A stretch of 64,000 nt of DNA, from NCBI GenBank assembly GCA_013695765.1, contig JACCZW010000057.1, positions 1-64,000 on the forward strand. Reading direction: 5' to 3'. The notes beneath the pieces were generated by a model. It ran no database searches. It saw only the letters and a program-made list of their open reading frames with translations, and was not told the DNA's origin. Of the stretch, positions 35,779-45,026 are shown one piece after another; the first letter of the stretch is position 1, and each line of letters opens with the position of its first letter. The stretch is from Gammaproteobacteria bacterium (lineage in GTDB: Bacteria; Pseudomonadota; Gammaproteobacteria; JACCYU01). A program made the translations under genes and the position numbers.

Positions 35779-37661
35779 TGACACAAGAGTCGAACAGCGA
35801 GGAAATCGTGGCGGCCTTGGCCATGGGCGCCAATGATTGTGTCAGCAAGCCACTGAACTTCGATGTGCTGTTCGCGCGCGTCGAGGCGCAGCTTGCGATG
35901 CGACGTCAGGCGGAGTCGCGCACGAAGAGCCTGCTCGCCATCAACAGAACGCTGCGCATCGAACTGGCCGCACGCAAGCGCGCGGCAACCGCGTCGCTGT
36001 TGACTGAAGTGCCGCGCTATCAGCAGTTTTACGACGACACGCCGTCCATATTTTTCACGCTGGATGCCGGCGGAAAAATATTGTCCGTCAACAGATTCGG
36101 TGCTCATTACATGGGCTATAGCGTCGCGGAACTGCTTGGCCAGACGGTGCACAAGCTGGTCGCGGAACAGGATCGAATAACCTTCGCCGAACGCCTCACG
36201 ACAAGCGTCGCCGCACCGGAAACCGTTCATCGCTGGGAAATGTACAAGCTACACAAGAGTGGACAGCATTTATGGGTTCGGGACATCGCGCGCGCGGCAC
36301 CGGGTGCGCACGGGCGCGTGAATATCCTGATCGCGAGCGAAGACATCTCGGACACCCATTACCTGGCGCAGCAACTCTCGCACCAGGCCAGCCACGACGA
36401 ATTGACGGGACTGGTCAACCGGCGCGAGTTCGAGCGCCGCCTGCAACGGGTGTTGAAAGCGGCGCGCGAGGAACGCAGCGAGCACGCCTTGTGCTGTATC
36501 GATCTGGACAAGTTCAAGATCATCAACGACACCTGCGGTCATGTAGCCGGTGACGAGTTGCTGCGGCAGGTCGCCACGCTGCTGCAAAGAGGCGTGCGGA
36601 GCCGTGACACGGTAGCGCGTCTGGGCGGCGACGAGTTCGGCATTCTACTGGAGCACTGTGCGCCGGAGCAGGCCAGGCAGATTGCGAATGGCTTGCGGCA
36701 GATCGTCGATCAGTTCCGCTTTAGCTGGGATCAGTCTAACTTTCACATCGGCGCCAGTGTCGGCCTCGTGCCCATAGACGGCAGCAGCGGGGATATGTCC
36801 AGCGTGCTGAGCGCGGCGGACAGCGCGTGTTACGTCGCCAAGGAGGCGGGGCGCAACCGGATGCACGAGTATTGCGAGAGCGACACCCTGCTGGCGCGAC
36901 GCGACACCGAGATCCAGCGCGTACTGAAGATCGACCGGGCGTTGGAAGAGGATCGATGGGTGCTGTTTTACCAGCCGATCGTGGCGCTCAACGGCGCGAT
37001 AGACGAAGGCTCCCACTACGAACTATTGATACGCATGCGCGACGACGACGGTATACCGGCGCCCGCCGGCAAGTTTATCGCGACGGCGGAGCGTTTCAAT
37101 ATGATTACCAGGATCGACCGCTGGGTGCTGAATGCGGCCTTCACCTGGCTCGCCGCCCATCCGGCGCAACTCGAACGTACCTCTCTGTGCGCCATCAACA
37201 TTTCCGGTCACTCCCTGGCCGACGAGGAATTCTGCCGCGCCGTGATACAACAGTTCGAAGAGACTGGCGTGCCATTCGAGAAAATCTGCTTTGAGATCAC
37301 TGAGACGGCCGCCATCGTGAACATGGCGAAAACCATCCGTTTTATGGCGACGTTCAAGACGCTGGGTTGTCAGTTTTCCCTGGACGATTTCGGCAGCGGT
37401 CTTTCCTCGTTTGCCTACCTTAAAAACCTGCCGGTCGATTATCTGAAAATCGACGGACAGTTCGTAAAAGACATTGTCGAGGACAGCAGCGATATGGAGA
37501 TGGTGAGATCGATCAATGGCATCGGCCACGTCATGGGCAAGAAGACGATCGCCGAGTTCGTCGAGAACGAGGCCATCCTCACCCGGCTGCGCGAGATGGG
37601 CGTGGACTACGCACAAGGCTATTACCTCGGCGCGCCACGGCCGCTCGACGAATTCGTCTGA
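35763..37661 (+). pseudogene. End of receiver, PAS, GGDEF and EAL domains of the same gene
   Basis: The fragment begins with the receiver's last strands (MPIILMT, KPLNFDVL), then a coiled coil, a PAS domain (FYDDTPSIFFTLDAGGKILSV), a GGDEF domain with intact LGGDEF and an EAL domain with HYELLIRMRD (ELL in place of EAL), DDFGSGLSSF and EFVEN. The glutamate needed for catalysis is kept. At 632 residues all output domains are uninterrupted, so a product lacking a working receiver could be made if translation restarts. It belongs to c-di-GMP turnover. Confidence 0.87.
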
Positions 37662-37687
37662 GCGCGAGGCGCCTTCGCGCAGCGATA

Positions 37688-37866
37688 TAGGGTGGATAAA
37701 GCGAAGCGTATCCACCGTCTTTTTGATCGGTCCCGGTGCGTTGCACACACCATCCCTGGCATGCGCCCTGGCGGGCCAGCAAGAGTTGTCCAAAATCTTC
37801 TGGAAAGATTTTGTCGTCGCTGCGTGCCGCCGTATCGTGGTACGGAGCAGGCTTGATCCACCCTAC
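37688..37866. repeat. MITE-like dispersed repeat, full copy C
   Basis: TAGGGTGGATAAAGCGAAGC starts and TGATCCACCCTAC ends this 179-base copy, giving terminal inverted repeats. The internal palindrome AAAATCTTCTGGAAAGATTTT-like core is at 37792-37812. It has the same order of core blocks as copy A, with a longer right arm (GTATCGTGGTACGG) shared with copy B. Confidence 0.8.
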
Positions 37867-37943
37867 TGAACCGCGCGATCGAGGAGACATTAGCGCCCGA
37901 CTTGAATGACAGCGACCCACTTATGCGCTAGCTTGTTCCCGCC

Positions 37944-39113
37944 ATGCACACCGACCCTGTCGTCTTCACCATCTTCTTAATCTTCACCGGCGCCGCAGCG
38001 CTGGCGACCGTGGCGCTGTACGCGCGCCAGTCCATGCTGGTCGCCTACATCGTACTGGGGATGTTGCTGGGACCCTCGGGCGCGGGGCTGGTGGAGGACG
38101 CCGAGATGACCCGGCAGGTGGCCGAAATTGGCATCATGTTTCTGCTGTTTCTGCTGGGGCTGGATCTTTATCCGCAGAAGCTCATTAGCCTGTTCCGGAA
38201 GACGATGGTGGTCACCGGGGTGAGCTCGGGGCTGTTCGCCGGGCTGGGGTTTGTCCTCGGATGGGCGCTCGGCTTCGCGTGGATGGAATGCCTGATTATC
38301 GGCGTGACGCTGATGTTCTCCAGCACCATTATCGGACTGAAGTTACTGCCGACCACGGTGCTGCACCACAAGCACACCGGCGAGATCATCATCAGCGTGC
38401 TGCTGCTACAGGACCTGATCGCGATCATCGTGCTGCTGCTGTTGCAAGCGAGCGACCGGCGCGGCATGCCGCTGGTCGACATTTTGCTGGTATTGCTCTC
38501 CTTGCCCGCGCTGGTGCTGTTCGCCTGGTTGTTCGAACGCTTTGTGGTGATGACCCTGGTGCGGCGCTTCGACAAGATCCACGAGTACATCTTTCTGCTC
38601 GCAATCGGCTGGTGTCTGGGTCTCGCGCAGCTCGCGGAAAGCGTGGGTCTTTCATACGAGATCGGCGCCTTCATCGCCGGCGTGCTGCTCGCGACCAGCC
38701 CGATCGCACTTTACATCGCCAATTCCTTAAAACCACTGCGCGATTTCTTTCTGGTGATTTTTTTCTTTACCCTGGGCGCGCGCTTCGACGTGGCGATCCT
38801 GATGGATGTGCTACTGCCCGCCAGCCTGCTGGCCGCGCTCACGTTGACTTTGAAACCGCTGGCGTTCCGCTTTCTGCTACGCCGCTTGGGCGAGGCATCG
38901 GGCCGTTCGCGCGAGGTGGGCGTGCGGCTGGGTCAGATCAGCGAGTTTTCACTGTTGATCGCCGTGCTGGCGCTGGAGCGAGGGATAATCGGTCATCAAG
39001 CTGCATACCTGATCCAGGTCGCCGCGCTGCTGACGTTTATGGTCTCGTCTTACGTGATCGTCATGCGCTACCCCACGCCGATCGCAATCTCGGATCGGCT
39101 GCGACGGGATTGA
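37944..39113 (+). CDS. Kef-type cation/proton antiporter (CPA2 family)
   Basis: A 389-residue integral membrane protein with about 12 segments. It shows the CPA2 pattern: YIVLGMLLGPSGAGLVED early, FLLGLDLYPQKL, SSTIIGLKLLP, LLQDLIAIIVLLLLQ with the conserved Asp, and EIGAFIAGVLLATSP. It probably exchanges K+ or Na+ for protons. The C-terminal TrkA-N regulatory domain of full KefB/KefC is absent, as in many short members. It is intact between broken neighbours. Confidence 0.9.
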   Translation: MHTDPVVFTIFLIFTGAAALATVALYARQSMLVAYIVLGMLLGPSGAGLVEDAEMTRQVAEIGIMFLLFLLGLDLYPQKLISLFRKTMVVTGVSSGLFAGLGFVLGWALGFAWMECLIIGVTLMFSSTIIGLKLLPTTVLHHKHTGEIIISVLLLQDLIAIIVLLLLQASDRRGMPLVDILLVLLSLPALVLFAWLFERFVVMTLVRRFDKIHEYIFLLAIGWCLGLAQLAESVGLSYEIGAFIAGVLLATSPIALYIANSLKPLRDFFLVIFFFTLGARFDVAILMDVLLPASLLAALTLTLKPLAFRFLLRRLGEASGRSREVGVRLGQISEFSLLIAVLALERGIIGHQAAYLIQVAALLTFMVSSYVIVMRYPTPIAISDRLRRD

Positions 39114-39132
39114 TCCGACATCCGGGCAGAAC

Positions 39133-39747
39133 CTACGGCGCTACCTGCCGGGCGTAGCGATCGGTAAGGTGGCGATTAACCCGCCGATCCAGCGACATGA
39201 GCACACTCTCAAGACGTTTGCTGCCGCGCCCCAGGGTCAGCTTTTCGCTCAAAGGCCGCACGATGGTCATTTTGCGACGCCAGCCAACATTTCGATAGCG
39301 GTGCCGAAAGTATTTGTCCTCCGTCAAATTCCATTTGTCACGCAGGCGCCTTAAGCTGGCCAACTCCCATTCGTTGCTCCAGCGCAGCATGTAAAACGAT
39401 AGATCATCCAAAGTGCGCGGTATGCCGGGCACATACGTCACCAGCGAGGCGGGCTCGAACCACACGCTGCCGCCGGCCTGCTCTACCAGCATGCTGAAAT
39501 CGACGTGTTCCTTGGTGTTCAACAACTGCTCGTCCAGTGGGCCAGTTTGCGCGAAGATATCTTTACGCACCAGCATGCAGTGAAATTCGGCGAGCCCCGT
39601 GCGTTCGCGCTTCAACTGCGGGCGCAGAGTCGATACCGAGCGTCCCTGGCTATAGATCTTCTCGATGATGTGCCGCGTCTCCTGGCCGTTCTCGTGTTTG
39701 ATTTCGACCCCGGATTCACCGCCGGCGCAATGAACTTTCTCATGCAC
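39133..39747 (-). pseudogene. GT2 glycosyltransferase, C-terminal part after an in-frame stop
   Basis: The sequence HCMLVRKDIFAQTGPLDEQL and NTKEHVDFSMLVEQAGGSVW is the acceptor-side part of a family 2 glycosyltransferase (the ED/HVDF region). The frame is continuous with the next entry: before this piece it reads TGAAVVGPLTCQHEPVHEKV, directly after TAA 39793-39795. No start signal is seen, so it is not an independent gene. Confidence 0.8.
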
Positions 39748-39792
39748 CGGCTCGTGCTGGCAGGTGAGCGGTCCGACGACCGCCGCGCCGGT

Positions 39793-40140
39793 TTACTCCG
39801 CGCATTCGATCAGTGTCTCCAGCCAGCGTGGCGAGACGATCACGTCATTGTCGATAAACACGAGATACGCCGTTTTCACCTCGCGCAGACCCAGATTACG
39901 CGCGCGGTTGGGTGACAGAAAAGACTCGGTGCGCAGCAGTTGAAAGCCTTTCTCTCGCGCCTGTGTTTGCAGATAACGCTGCACACTCGGGGGCGAACCG
40001 CCGTCCACGTACACCAGCTCGAAAGGCATGGTGGTGTGCTGATAAATGCTTTCAAGCGATTCGGCGGCGCAACTGAAGCGTTCGCGCGGCACGGCCACGA
40101 TTGTTACGTTGGGTTTGAAGGCAGGTTCGGGGGCGTTCAT
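39793..40140 (-). pseudogene. GT2 glycosyltransferase, N-terminal part cut by TAA
   Basis: The fragment starts MNAPEPAFKPNVTIVAVPRE, with an AAGGA site before the ATG at 40140. It has the GT-A nucleotide-binding features YVDGGSPPSVQ, NRARNLGL and VFIDNDVIVSPRWLETL (DxD-like DND). It stops in ECAE-stop at 39793-39795, where CAA to TAA restores the ECAEQTGAAVVGPL pattern of the family. Parent length is about 335 residues. It may act on exported glycan; the acceptor is not known. Confidence 0.8.
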
Positions 40141-40189
40141 GAGGATTCCTTTTGGGTACAGTTTAAAATCACTTTGCCCAAAGCTTACG

Positions 40190-40528
40190 TCAGGCGAGCA
40201 CTTTGCGATAGATGTTGACGAGTTCGTCATTCAGCGCATGGAGATTATAGTGCGCATCGACATAAGCGCGGCCCGCGCGGCCCATGTCCGCCCATATATG
40301 GCGGTGCCGCGCAAGATAATCCAGCTTTTCCGCGATGGCGTCCGCGTCACGCTCGGGCACCAGCAACCCGGATATGCCATCTTTCACCAGCTCCGGAATG
40401 CCGCCGTGCCAGGTAGCGATGACCGGTAATTCCAGCGCCATGGCTTCTTTCAGCGTATTTATGGGTGCATCCTGATTGCCGTCAGCGCCGGTGACACTGG
40501 GTCCGAGAAATATATCGGAGTCATGCAA
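40190..40528 (-). pseudogene. GT4 glycosyltransferase, C-terminal part after an in-frame stop
   Basis: It holds the GT-B C-terminal donor-binding pattern: IFLGPSVTGADGNQDAPINT, LKEAMALELPVIAT, GGIPELV and GLLVPERD, with the EX7E motif. It continues the next entry in the same frame: SWRNH-stop-QIIDILHDSDIFLG with TAG at 40544-40546. The stop replaces a CAG Gln codon. It has no independent start signal. Confidence 0.83.
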
Positions 40529-40543
40529 GATATCGATGATCTG

Positions 40544-41587
40544 CTAATGATTTCGCCAGCTCAGCATAGAGACCACGTGGCTAATGCGCAGTTCCTCGAT
40601 CAGCCGCTGCAAGGGTTCACACAGCGGACCATCGCCGACGATGGTATACCTAACCTCGATATCCGGGTGAGCGTCCGCGAGTCTGGCGATCGCGCGCAGC
40701 GCGTACTCGATGCCCTTTTTCTCGACCAGACGGCCGATCGTCACCAGGCGGAACTGGTTGTCGCGGCGGCCGCCGACCCGCTCTGCGGGTGTGAATTTCG
40801 TACAATCGATGCCCGACGGCAGTACGGTAAGCCTAGCGGGGTCGCAGCCCAGCTTGAGCAGGCGACGCTCGAAGAACATACAATTCGTGATGAACCTCGC
40901 ATCGGTTTTGAACAATTCGCGGTACACGCGATCACCGCGCGTGCGAACGCCTTGACTGATATCGTAACCGCGAAACGTTGTAATCAGCTTGCCGCGGATC
41001 GCGCCCAGCCGATGCAGCGCGAGGCCGGTCAATCCAATCGTGCCGAACTGACAGTGCACGATGTCGTGCGACCGGCGGAGCAGTGGCGCCGCTATATAAA
41101 GCAGCCGCCACAGATTCTTGCCCCCGCCCAGCAAAATCGATTTGCACCAGCGCCAGCAGAACCTCGGATTTTGGCGGAAGTTCGCTACTAATAAGGCCAA
41201 TGCTTTAAGCACACGCAGCGAGCGATCTTCGGGAATAGTGATCGCGTAATGTGTGCGATCGAGCAGGCGGTGCCGCTCCACGTCGCGATGCTTCACCGCG
41301 GACTCGCCGGGTTGCAGGTTATGCAGCGTGTAAATATCAACCGTGTGCCCGCGCTCAATCAATCCCACCGCCTGATTGATAACGAAGGACTCCGATAAAA
41401 GCGGAAAATCATTGACCAGAAATGCCACCGACAGTGGCTTACTGCTCGTGTCTGGACGCAACGCGCTCGCCGTAACGGAGGAAGATGGTGCGGGCGTCAT
41501 GGCAGATGAACGCATAAACGTAGCGCGGCGGCTGGCGTCGAAGCTGTTGCGTTGAAGCCCGAGCGCGAATAACGCGAACAGCTTCAT
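40544..41587 (-). pseudogene. GT4 glycosyltransferase, N-terminal part cut by TAG
   Basis: The acceptor-binding half begins near residue 50 (LSVAFLVNDFPLLSESFVIN), then HCQFGTIGLTGLALHRLGAI and the inter-domain VTIGRLVEKKGIEYALRAIA. It stops at TAG after VSMLSWRNH. The parent (40190-41587) is about 465 residues, with an N-terminal region of uncertain start. It lies 49 bases upstream of the GT2 gene on the same strand, so the two were probably one glycan operon. Both are broken by one nonsense codon each. Confidence 0.83.
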
Positions 41588-42314
41588 TTATAGCCCTTAA
41601 TTACCAGCCTCATGCATACGTTAATCATGGAATCCAATGTCATGCTCGGATTTAATAAAACCGCTTTGAACTTGTGGTTTATCGCTATAACTTAAGCTCA
41701 TAAAACTGGCAGGCGGTTTCGCAAAGATACGGTTTTGCACTATGTATGCCATCTAAACGCGGGTACAACGTTGTAGACTGACCGTCAATCGTGCCGCGTC
41801 AGCGGCATCGCCCGCAGCTAATTGCGCTTATGCATCAGCAGAAAACGTCCCACGCAAGAATCGGCAACGCCACTCAATAACGCGCGGTTATAGGGCGCCG
41901 CTTGCCGCACGCTGTATGAATTCTGGAAATGTCGCCTGAAATTCAGACGGATTTTTACGATCCGCTCTCGCATATCCCCTTCACGGCGAAAGCCTACTTA
42001 TGAAATCAGCCCTGGCTTGCCGCGGCGGTCAACCCGTGGCAACTCTCAACAGCGACCGTAATTGCTAATAATCATCATCATAGCGTGCGTAAGGACCTGC
42101 ATGCAGTCATTGATACGATAAATATCGGGTGGACTCAGGAAGTCACGCTTTGCGCTCACACGCTTATATTCCCGTGAATCATCGCGTGCGGTTCGTGAAC
42201 ACCCTGTGGCGCTTTCATGAACGAGGCCACATCGCACCTTGATACTGGGAGTTCCCGACGGCTCCAAAGGTTCGCGCTCGGCAAATGGCGCACGCCATAC
42301 ATGTAGCCGACCCT
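41588..42314. other. Gap with no supported gene
   Basis: These 727 bases hold only short open frames with no family features on either strand. I see no repeat of the families described. Base composition is slightly more AT-rich near 41600-41760. The glycosyltransferase promoter should lie on the reverse strand close to 41590-41750. Confidence 0.4.
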
Positions 42315-42596
42315 TCAAGGATCACCCGGCCGCCAGACGCCGAACGCCTCGCCAGCGGGCGGTCGCGTTTGGCTCTCGCGTTCAAGATCCTCCATCACGT
42401 GGCGCGCGAGCGCATTCAATTGATCGAGTGCGTCGCGCCTGGCGGTCGGCGGCATGTTCGTCTTGGCAAGCGCATAACCCATGATGGCGCTTAAGTACTG
42501 CATGGCCACCAGCGGATCGCTGGCGCGCGCATCGGCGCTGACCAGCGCCTCCTGTACCGAGTCGATGAGTTGCTGGGAAAGTTTAAGTTGATCCAC
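42315..42596 (-). CDS. Hypothetical small helical protein
   Basis: A 93-residue protein with three predicted amphipathic helices (MDQLKLSQQLIDSVQEALVS and LDQLNALARHVMEDLERES). I do not recognise the family. Start MDQ is preceded by GGAGTAATCGTGG, so it is probably translated. It lies downstream of the TPM/LemA group on the same strand, about 130 bases away, and may belong with them. Confidence 0.6.
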   Translation of the reverse strand: MDQLKLSQQLIDSVQEALVSADARASDPLVAMQYLSAIMGYALAKTNMPPTARRDALDQLNALARHVMEDLERESQTRPPAGEAFGVWRPGDP

Positions 42597-42726
42597 GATT
42601 ACTCCTGAATTGGCCGGGTGACACTTACGCAGGCGGCGTGTTTCCCGCGCTATATGACGGCCGGGACATCGGCGGATCGTTGGCCCGCAAGAACGCCTGC
42701 GCTGGAATGCTGGGCTGCGGTGGTTG

Positions 42727-43215
42727 CTACAAAATCACCGGCGCGTCCGGCAGTTCGTTGTGATCGCCATCGCGCGCCGGGTAATGCTGCGCCAGATGAG
42801 AACTGACTTCCTTGATGCCGGTGCGGATGCCCTCTTCGAACCGATTTGCTCGTAACATCGATTCAATTTTAATGCAAACCGCGTGCCAGCCTAGTGCGCC
42901 TACGCGCGCGTCGATGCCGCGATCGGCGACAATTTCTACGTCGTGATCGGCCAACAGCAGATAAATGAGCACGCCGTTGTTGTGTTCGGTGTCCCACACG
43001 CGCAGGTCGGAAAACACCTGGATGGCGCGTTCGCGCGCGGTCTGCCCACACAACAGCGCATCGATGTCGAGACCGGCTTCCACCGCGAACCGAATCTCGC
43101 CGTGGTGCGATGTCTCGCTCTCGCGTATGGCGGCCTCGATAGTCTGCATCGTGTGCGGCGGGAACGCGCGGCGCACCTGCCAGGCGCCGCTGAACAAATG
43201 CTTAAGCCAGCGCAC
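42727..43215 (-). CDS. TPM domain protein, membrane-free form
   Basis: A 162-residue TPM-domain protein: ESETSHHGEIRFAVEAGLD, VWDTEHNNGVLIYLLLADHD and VEIVADRGIDARV are the core strands. It lacks a signal peptide and a C-terminal membrane segment. It lies three bases after the stop of the next TPM gene on the same strand. A LemA-TPM-TPM triple is common in proteobacteria; the function is not settled. Confidence 0.85.
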   Translation of the reverse strand: MRWLKHLFSGAWQVRRAFPPHTMQTIEAAIRESETSHHGEIRFAVEAGLDIDALLCGQTARERAIQVFSDLRVWDTEHNNGVLIYLLLADHDVEIVADRGIDARVGALGWHAVCIKIESMLRANRFEEGIRTGIKEVSSHLAQHYPARDGDHNELPDAPVIL

Positions 43216-43218
43216 GGG

Positions 43219-44121
43219 TCACCATCGTCCCGACGCGCCGCCACCGCCAAAACCGCCACCTCCGCCCCCAAAACCGCCACCGCGGCCTATGCCACCGCCG
43301 AGACCACCCCCAAGGCCGCCCCCGAAACCGCCGCTCGAATAATAGCCGCCACGGCTAATGCCGCGCCCGCCTCCCAGACCGCTAAACATCAGGATGGCGA
43401 ATATGGCCAGAGCAGAGAGTACGGCGGCGCCCACACCCGCCAGCAACCACACGATACCTGCCGCAACCGCGGCGGTGCCCAATGCTGCCGGCAGGCTGCC
43501 GATCAGACCGCGAAACATCTGACCGATCATAAACGCGAAAAACACCACACCCGGCACGATCGAACTCGGGCTGCCGCCGTCGTCATTCGACGCACCCGGC
43601 GCGGGCGGCGGCAACGGCTCGCCTTTGACCACCTTCATCATCGCGCGCACACCTGCCTGAATGCCGCCGAAGAAATCGCCATCGCGAAAATGCGGCGTGA
43701 TGATTTCGGCGATGATGCGTTTGGACGTCGCGTCGGTCAGCGCGCCTTCGAGACCATAGCCCACTTCGATGCGCAGGATGCGATCGTTTTTCGCGACCAG
43801 CAGCAGCGCACCGTCGTCAACGTCTTCCCTGCCCAGTTTCCATTTTTCGACGACCCGGATGGAATACTGCTCGATCTCCTCGGGCCGGGTGGTAGAGACA
43901 AGCAGCACGGCAAGCTGGCTGCCCTGCTTTTTCTCGAAGTTTGCCAGTGATTGTTCGAGTTCCGTCTTTTGCCGCGCCGATAGCGTATTCGTCAAATCCG
44001 TAACGCGCGCGTCGAGCGCGGGCACCGGAACTTGCGCAGACACAGCGCCCGCAAACAGCAGACACCAACAGGCGGCGAGCCACAAACCGGCTGACCGCGT
44101 CTGCTTCAACGCGCGTGGCAC
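43219..44121 (-). CDS. TPM domain membrane protein with Gly-rich tail (YgcG-like)
   Basis: A signal peptide (LWLAACWCLLFAGAVSA) precedes the TPM domain (LDARVTDLTNTLSARQKTEL, LVSTTRPEEIEQYSIRVVEK, RILRIEVGYGLEGALTD). Two or three membrane segments and a Gly/Ser-rich C-terminus with GGGGGFGGGGASGRW follow. 300 residues. It overlaps the LemA gene by one base (TAGTG), with a GTG start, so the two are translationally coupled. Confidence 0.9.
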   Translation of the reverse strand: MPRALKQTRSAGLWLAACWCLLFAGAVSAQVPVPALDARVTDLTNTLSARQKTELEQSLANFEKKQGSQLAVLLVSTTRPEEIEQYSIRVVEKWKLGREDVDDGALLLVAKNDRILRIEVGYGLEGALTDATSKRIIAEIITPHFRDGDFFGGIQAGVRAMMKVVKGEPLPPPAPGASNDDGGSPSSIVPGVVFFAFMIGQMFRGLIGSLPAALGTAAVAAGIVWLLAGVGAAVLSALAIFAILMFSGLGGGRGISRGGYYSSGGFGGGLGGGLGGGIGRGGGFGGGGGGFGGGGASGRW

Positions 44122-44726
44122 TATTGCGCGCCCTGCCCCTTGGGGCTCGAGAAATCGACCGCGGGCGGCTCAGAGATCACTTCTTCGTTCTCCACGGTGA
44201 AGCTGGGTTTGGTGTCGTGACCGAATACCATCGCGGTCAAATTGCTGGGAAAGGAACGCACGGTGATGTTGTACTCCTGTACCGCCTCGATATAGCGGTT
44301 GCGCGCGACGGTGATGCGATTCTCGGTACCTTCCAGTTGCGCCTGCAGATCGCGGAACAGGCTGTTCGAACGCAACTGAGGGTAGTTCTCCGAGACCACC
44401 AGCAACCGCGAAAGCGCGCCCGACAATTCGCCCTGCGCCTGCTGAAAACTCTCAAACGCCTGCTCGTTCTCGATCAGTTCCGGCGTGGCCTGAATGGAAC
44501 CGACCCGGGAGCGCGCATTGGTGACTTCAGTGAGCACCTCGCGCTCCTGCTTCGCGAAACCCTTGACCGTGTTGACCAGATTGGGCACCAGATCGGCGCG
44601 GCGCTGATATTGATTCAATACCTCGGCCCAGGACGCTTTGATCTGCTCGTCGCCAACTTGCAGGGTATTGTAGCCGCAGCCGCTTAAGGCCAGGGCAAAA
44701 ATCAAACCTATAAATACTTTACGCAT
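44121..44726 (-). CDS. LemA family lipoprotein
   Basis: The start MRKVFIGLIFALALSGCGYN has a lipobox LSGC, so the protein is a lipoprotein, followed by the LemA helical domain (VLNQYQRRADLVPNLVNTVK, FAKQEREVLTEVTNARSRVG, YNITVRSFPSNLTAMVF). 201 residues. The ATG at 44726 has AGAGG upstream; the frame is open 14 codons further but without a signal. It heads the LemA-TPM-TPM unit. Confidence 0.92.
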   Translation of the reverse strand: MRKVFIGLIFALALSGCGYNTLQVGDEQIKASWAEVLNQYQRRADLVPNLVNTVKGFAKQEREVLTEVTNARSRVGSIQATPELIENEQAFESFQQAQGELSGALSRLLVVSENYPQLRSNSLFRDLQAQLEGTENRITVARNRYIEAVQEYNITVRSFPSNLTAMVFGHDTKPSFTVENEEVISEPPAVDFSSPKGQGAQ

Positions 44727-44788
44727 CGAAGCGCCTCTTGCTGTAAGGAATACGATAGAGTCCTGCATAAGGACTTAACGAAGAAGCT

Positions 44789-44944
44789 GTCATCCCTTCA
44801 ATTCTTTCAGGGTAGGCTCTGAGCCCTTCGCTGCGCTCAGGGTAAACTCCGCGAAGGATCTCGGAGTGAAGCATCTGGTTTCGGAAACAGGAGATTCTTC
44901 GGCCGGAATTTACCCTTGAACAAGTGAAGGGGCCTCAGAATGAC
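44789..44944. repeat. GTCAT...ATGAC palindromic dispersed repeat
   Basis: It starts GTCATCCCTTCAATTC and ends GGGGCCTCAGAATGAC, giving inverted ends. The middle carries CAGGGTAGGCTCTGAGCCC and CTTCGCTGCGCTCAGGGTAA. A related core is at 22133-22180. It lies between the LemA gene and rarA. Confidence 0.65.
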
Positions 44945-45026
44945 AAACTACCCGACCTGTTAACCATTTACGCAATAAGTCTATAAAGTGTTCTCCGCGG
45001 CCCACTGCGTTTGCAGTGTGGCGTCA

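Noticed and set aside
42046-42318. Reverse ORF of 90 aa upstream of the 93-aa gene
   Set aside because: No family pattern, no ribosome binding site, and composition like a random frame.
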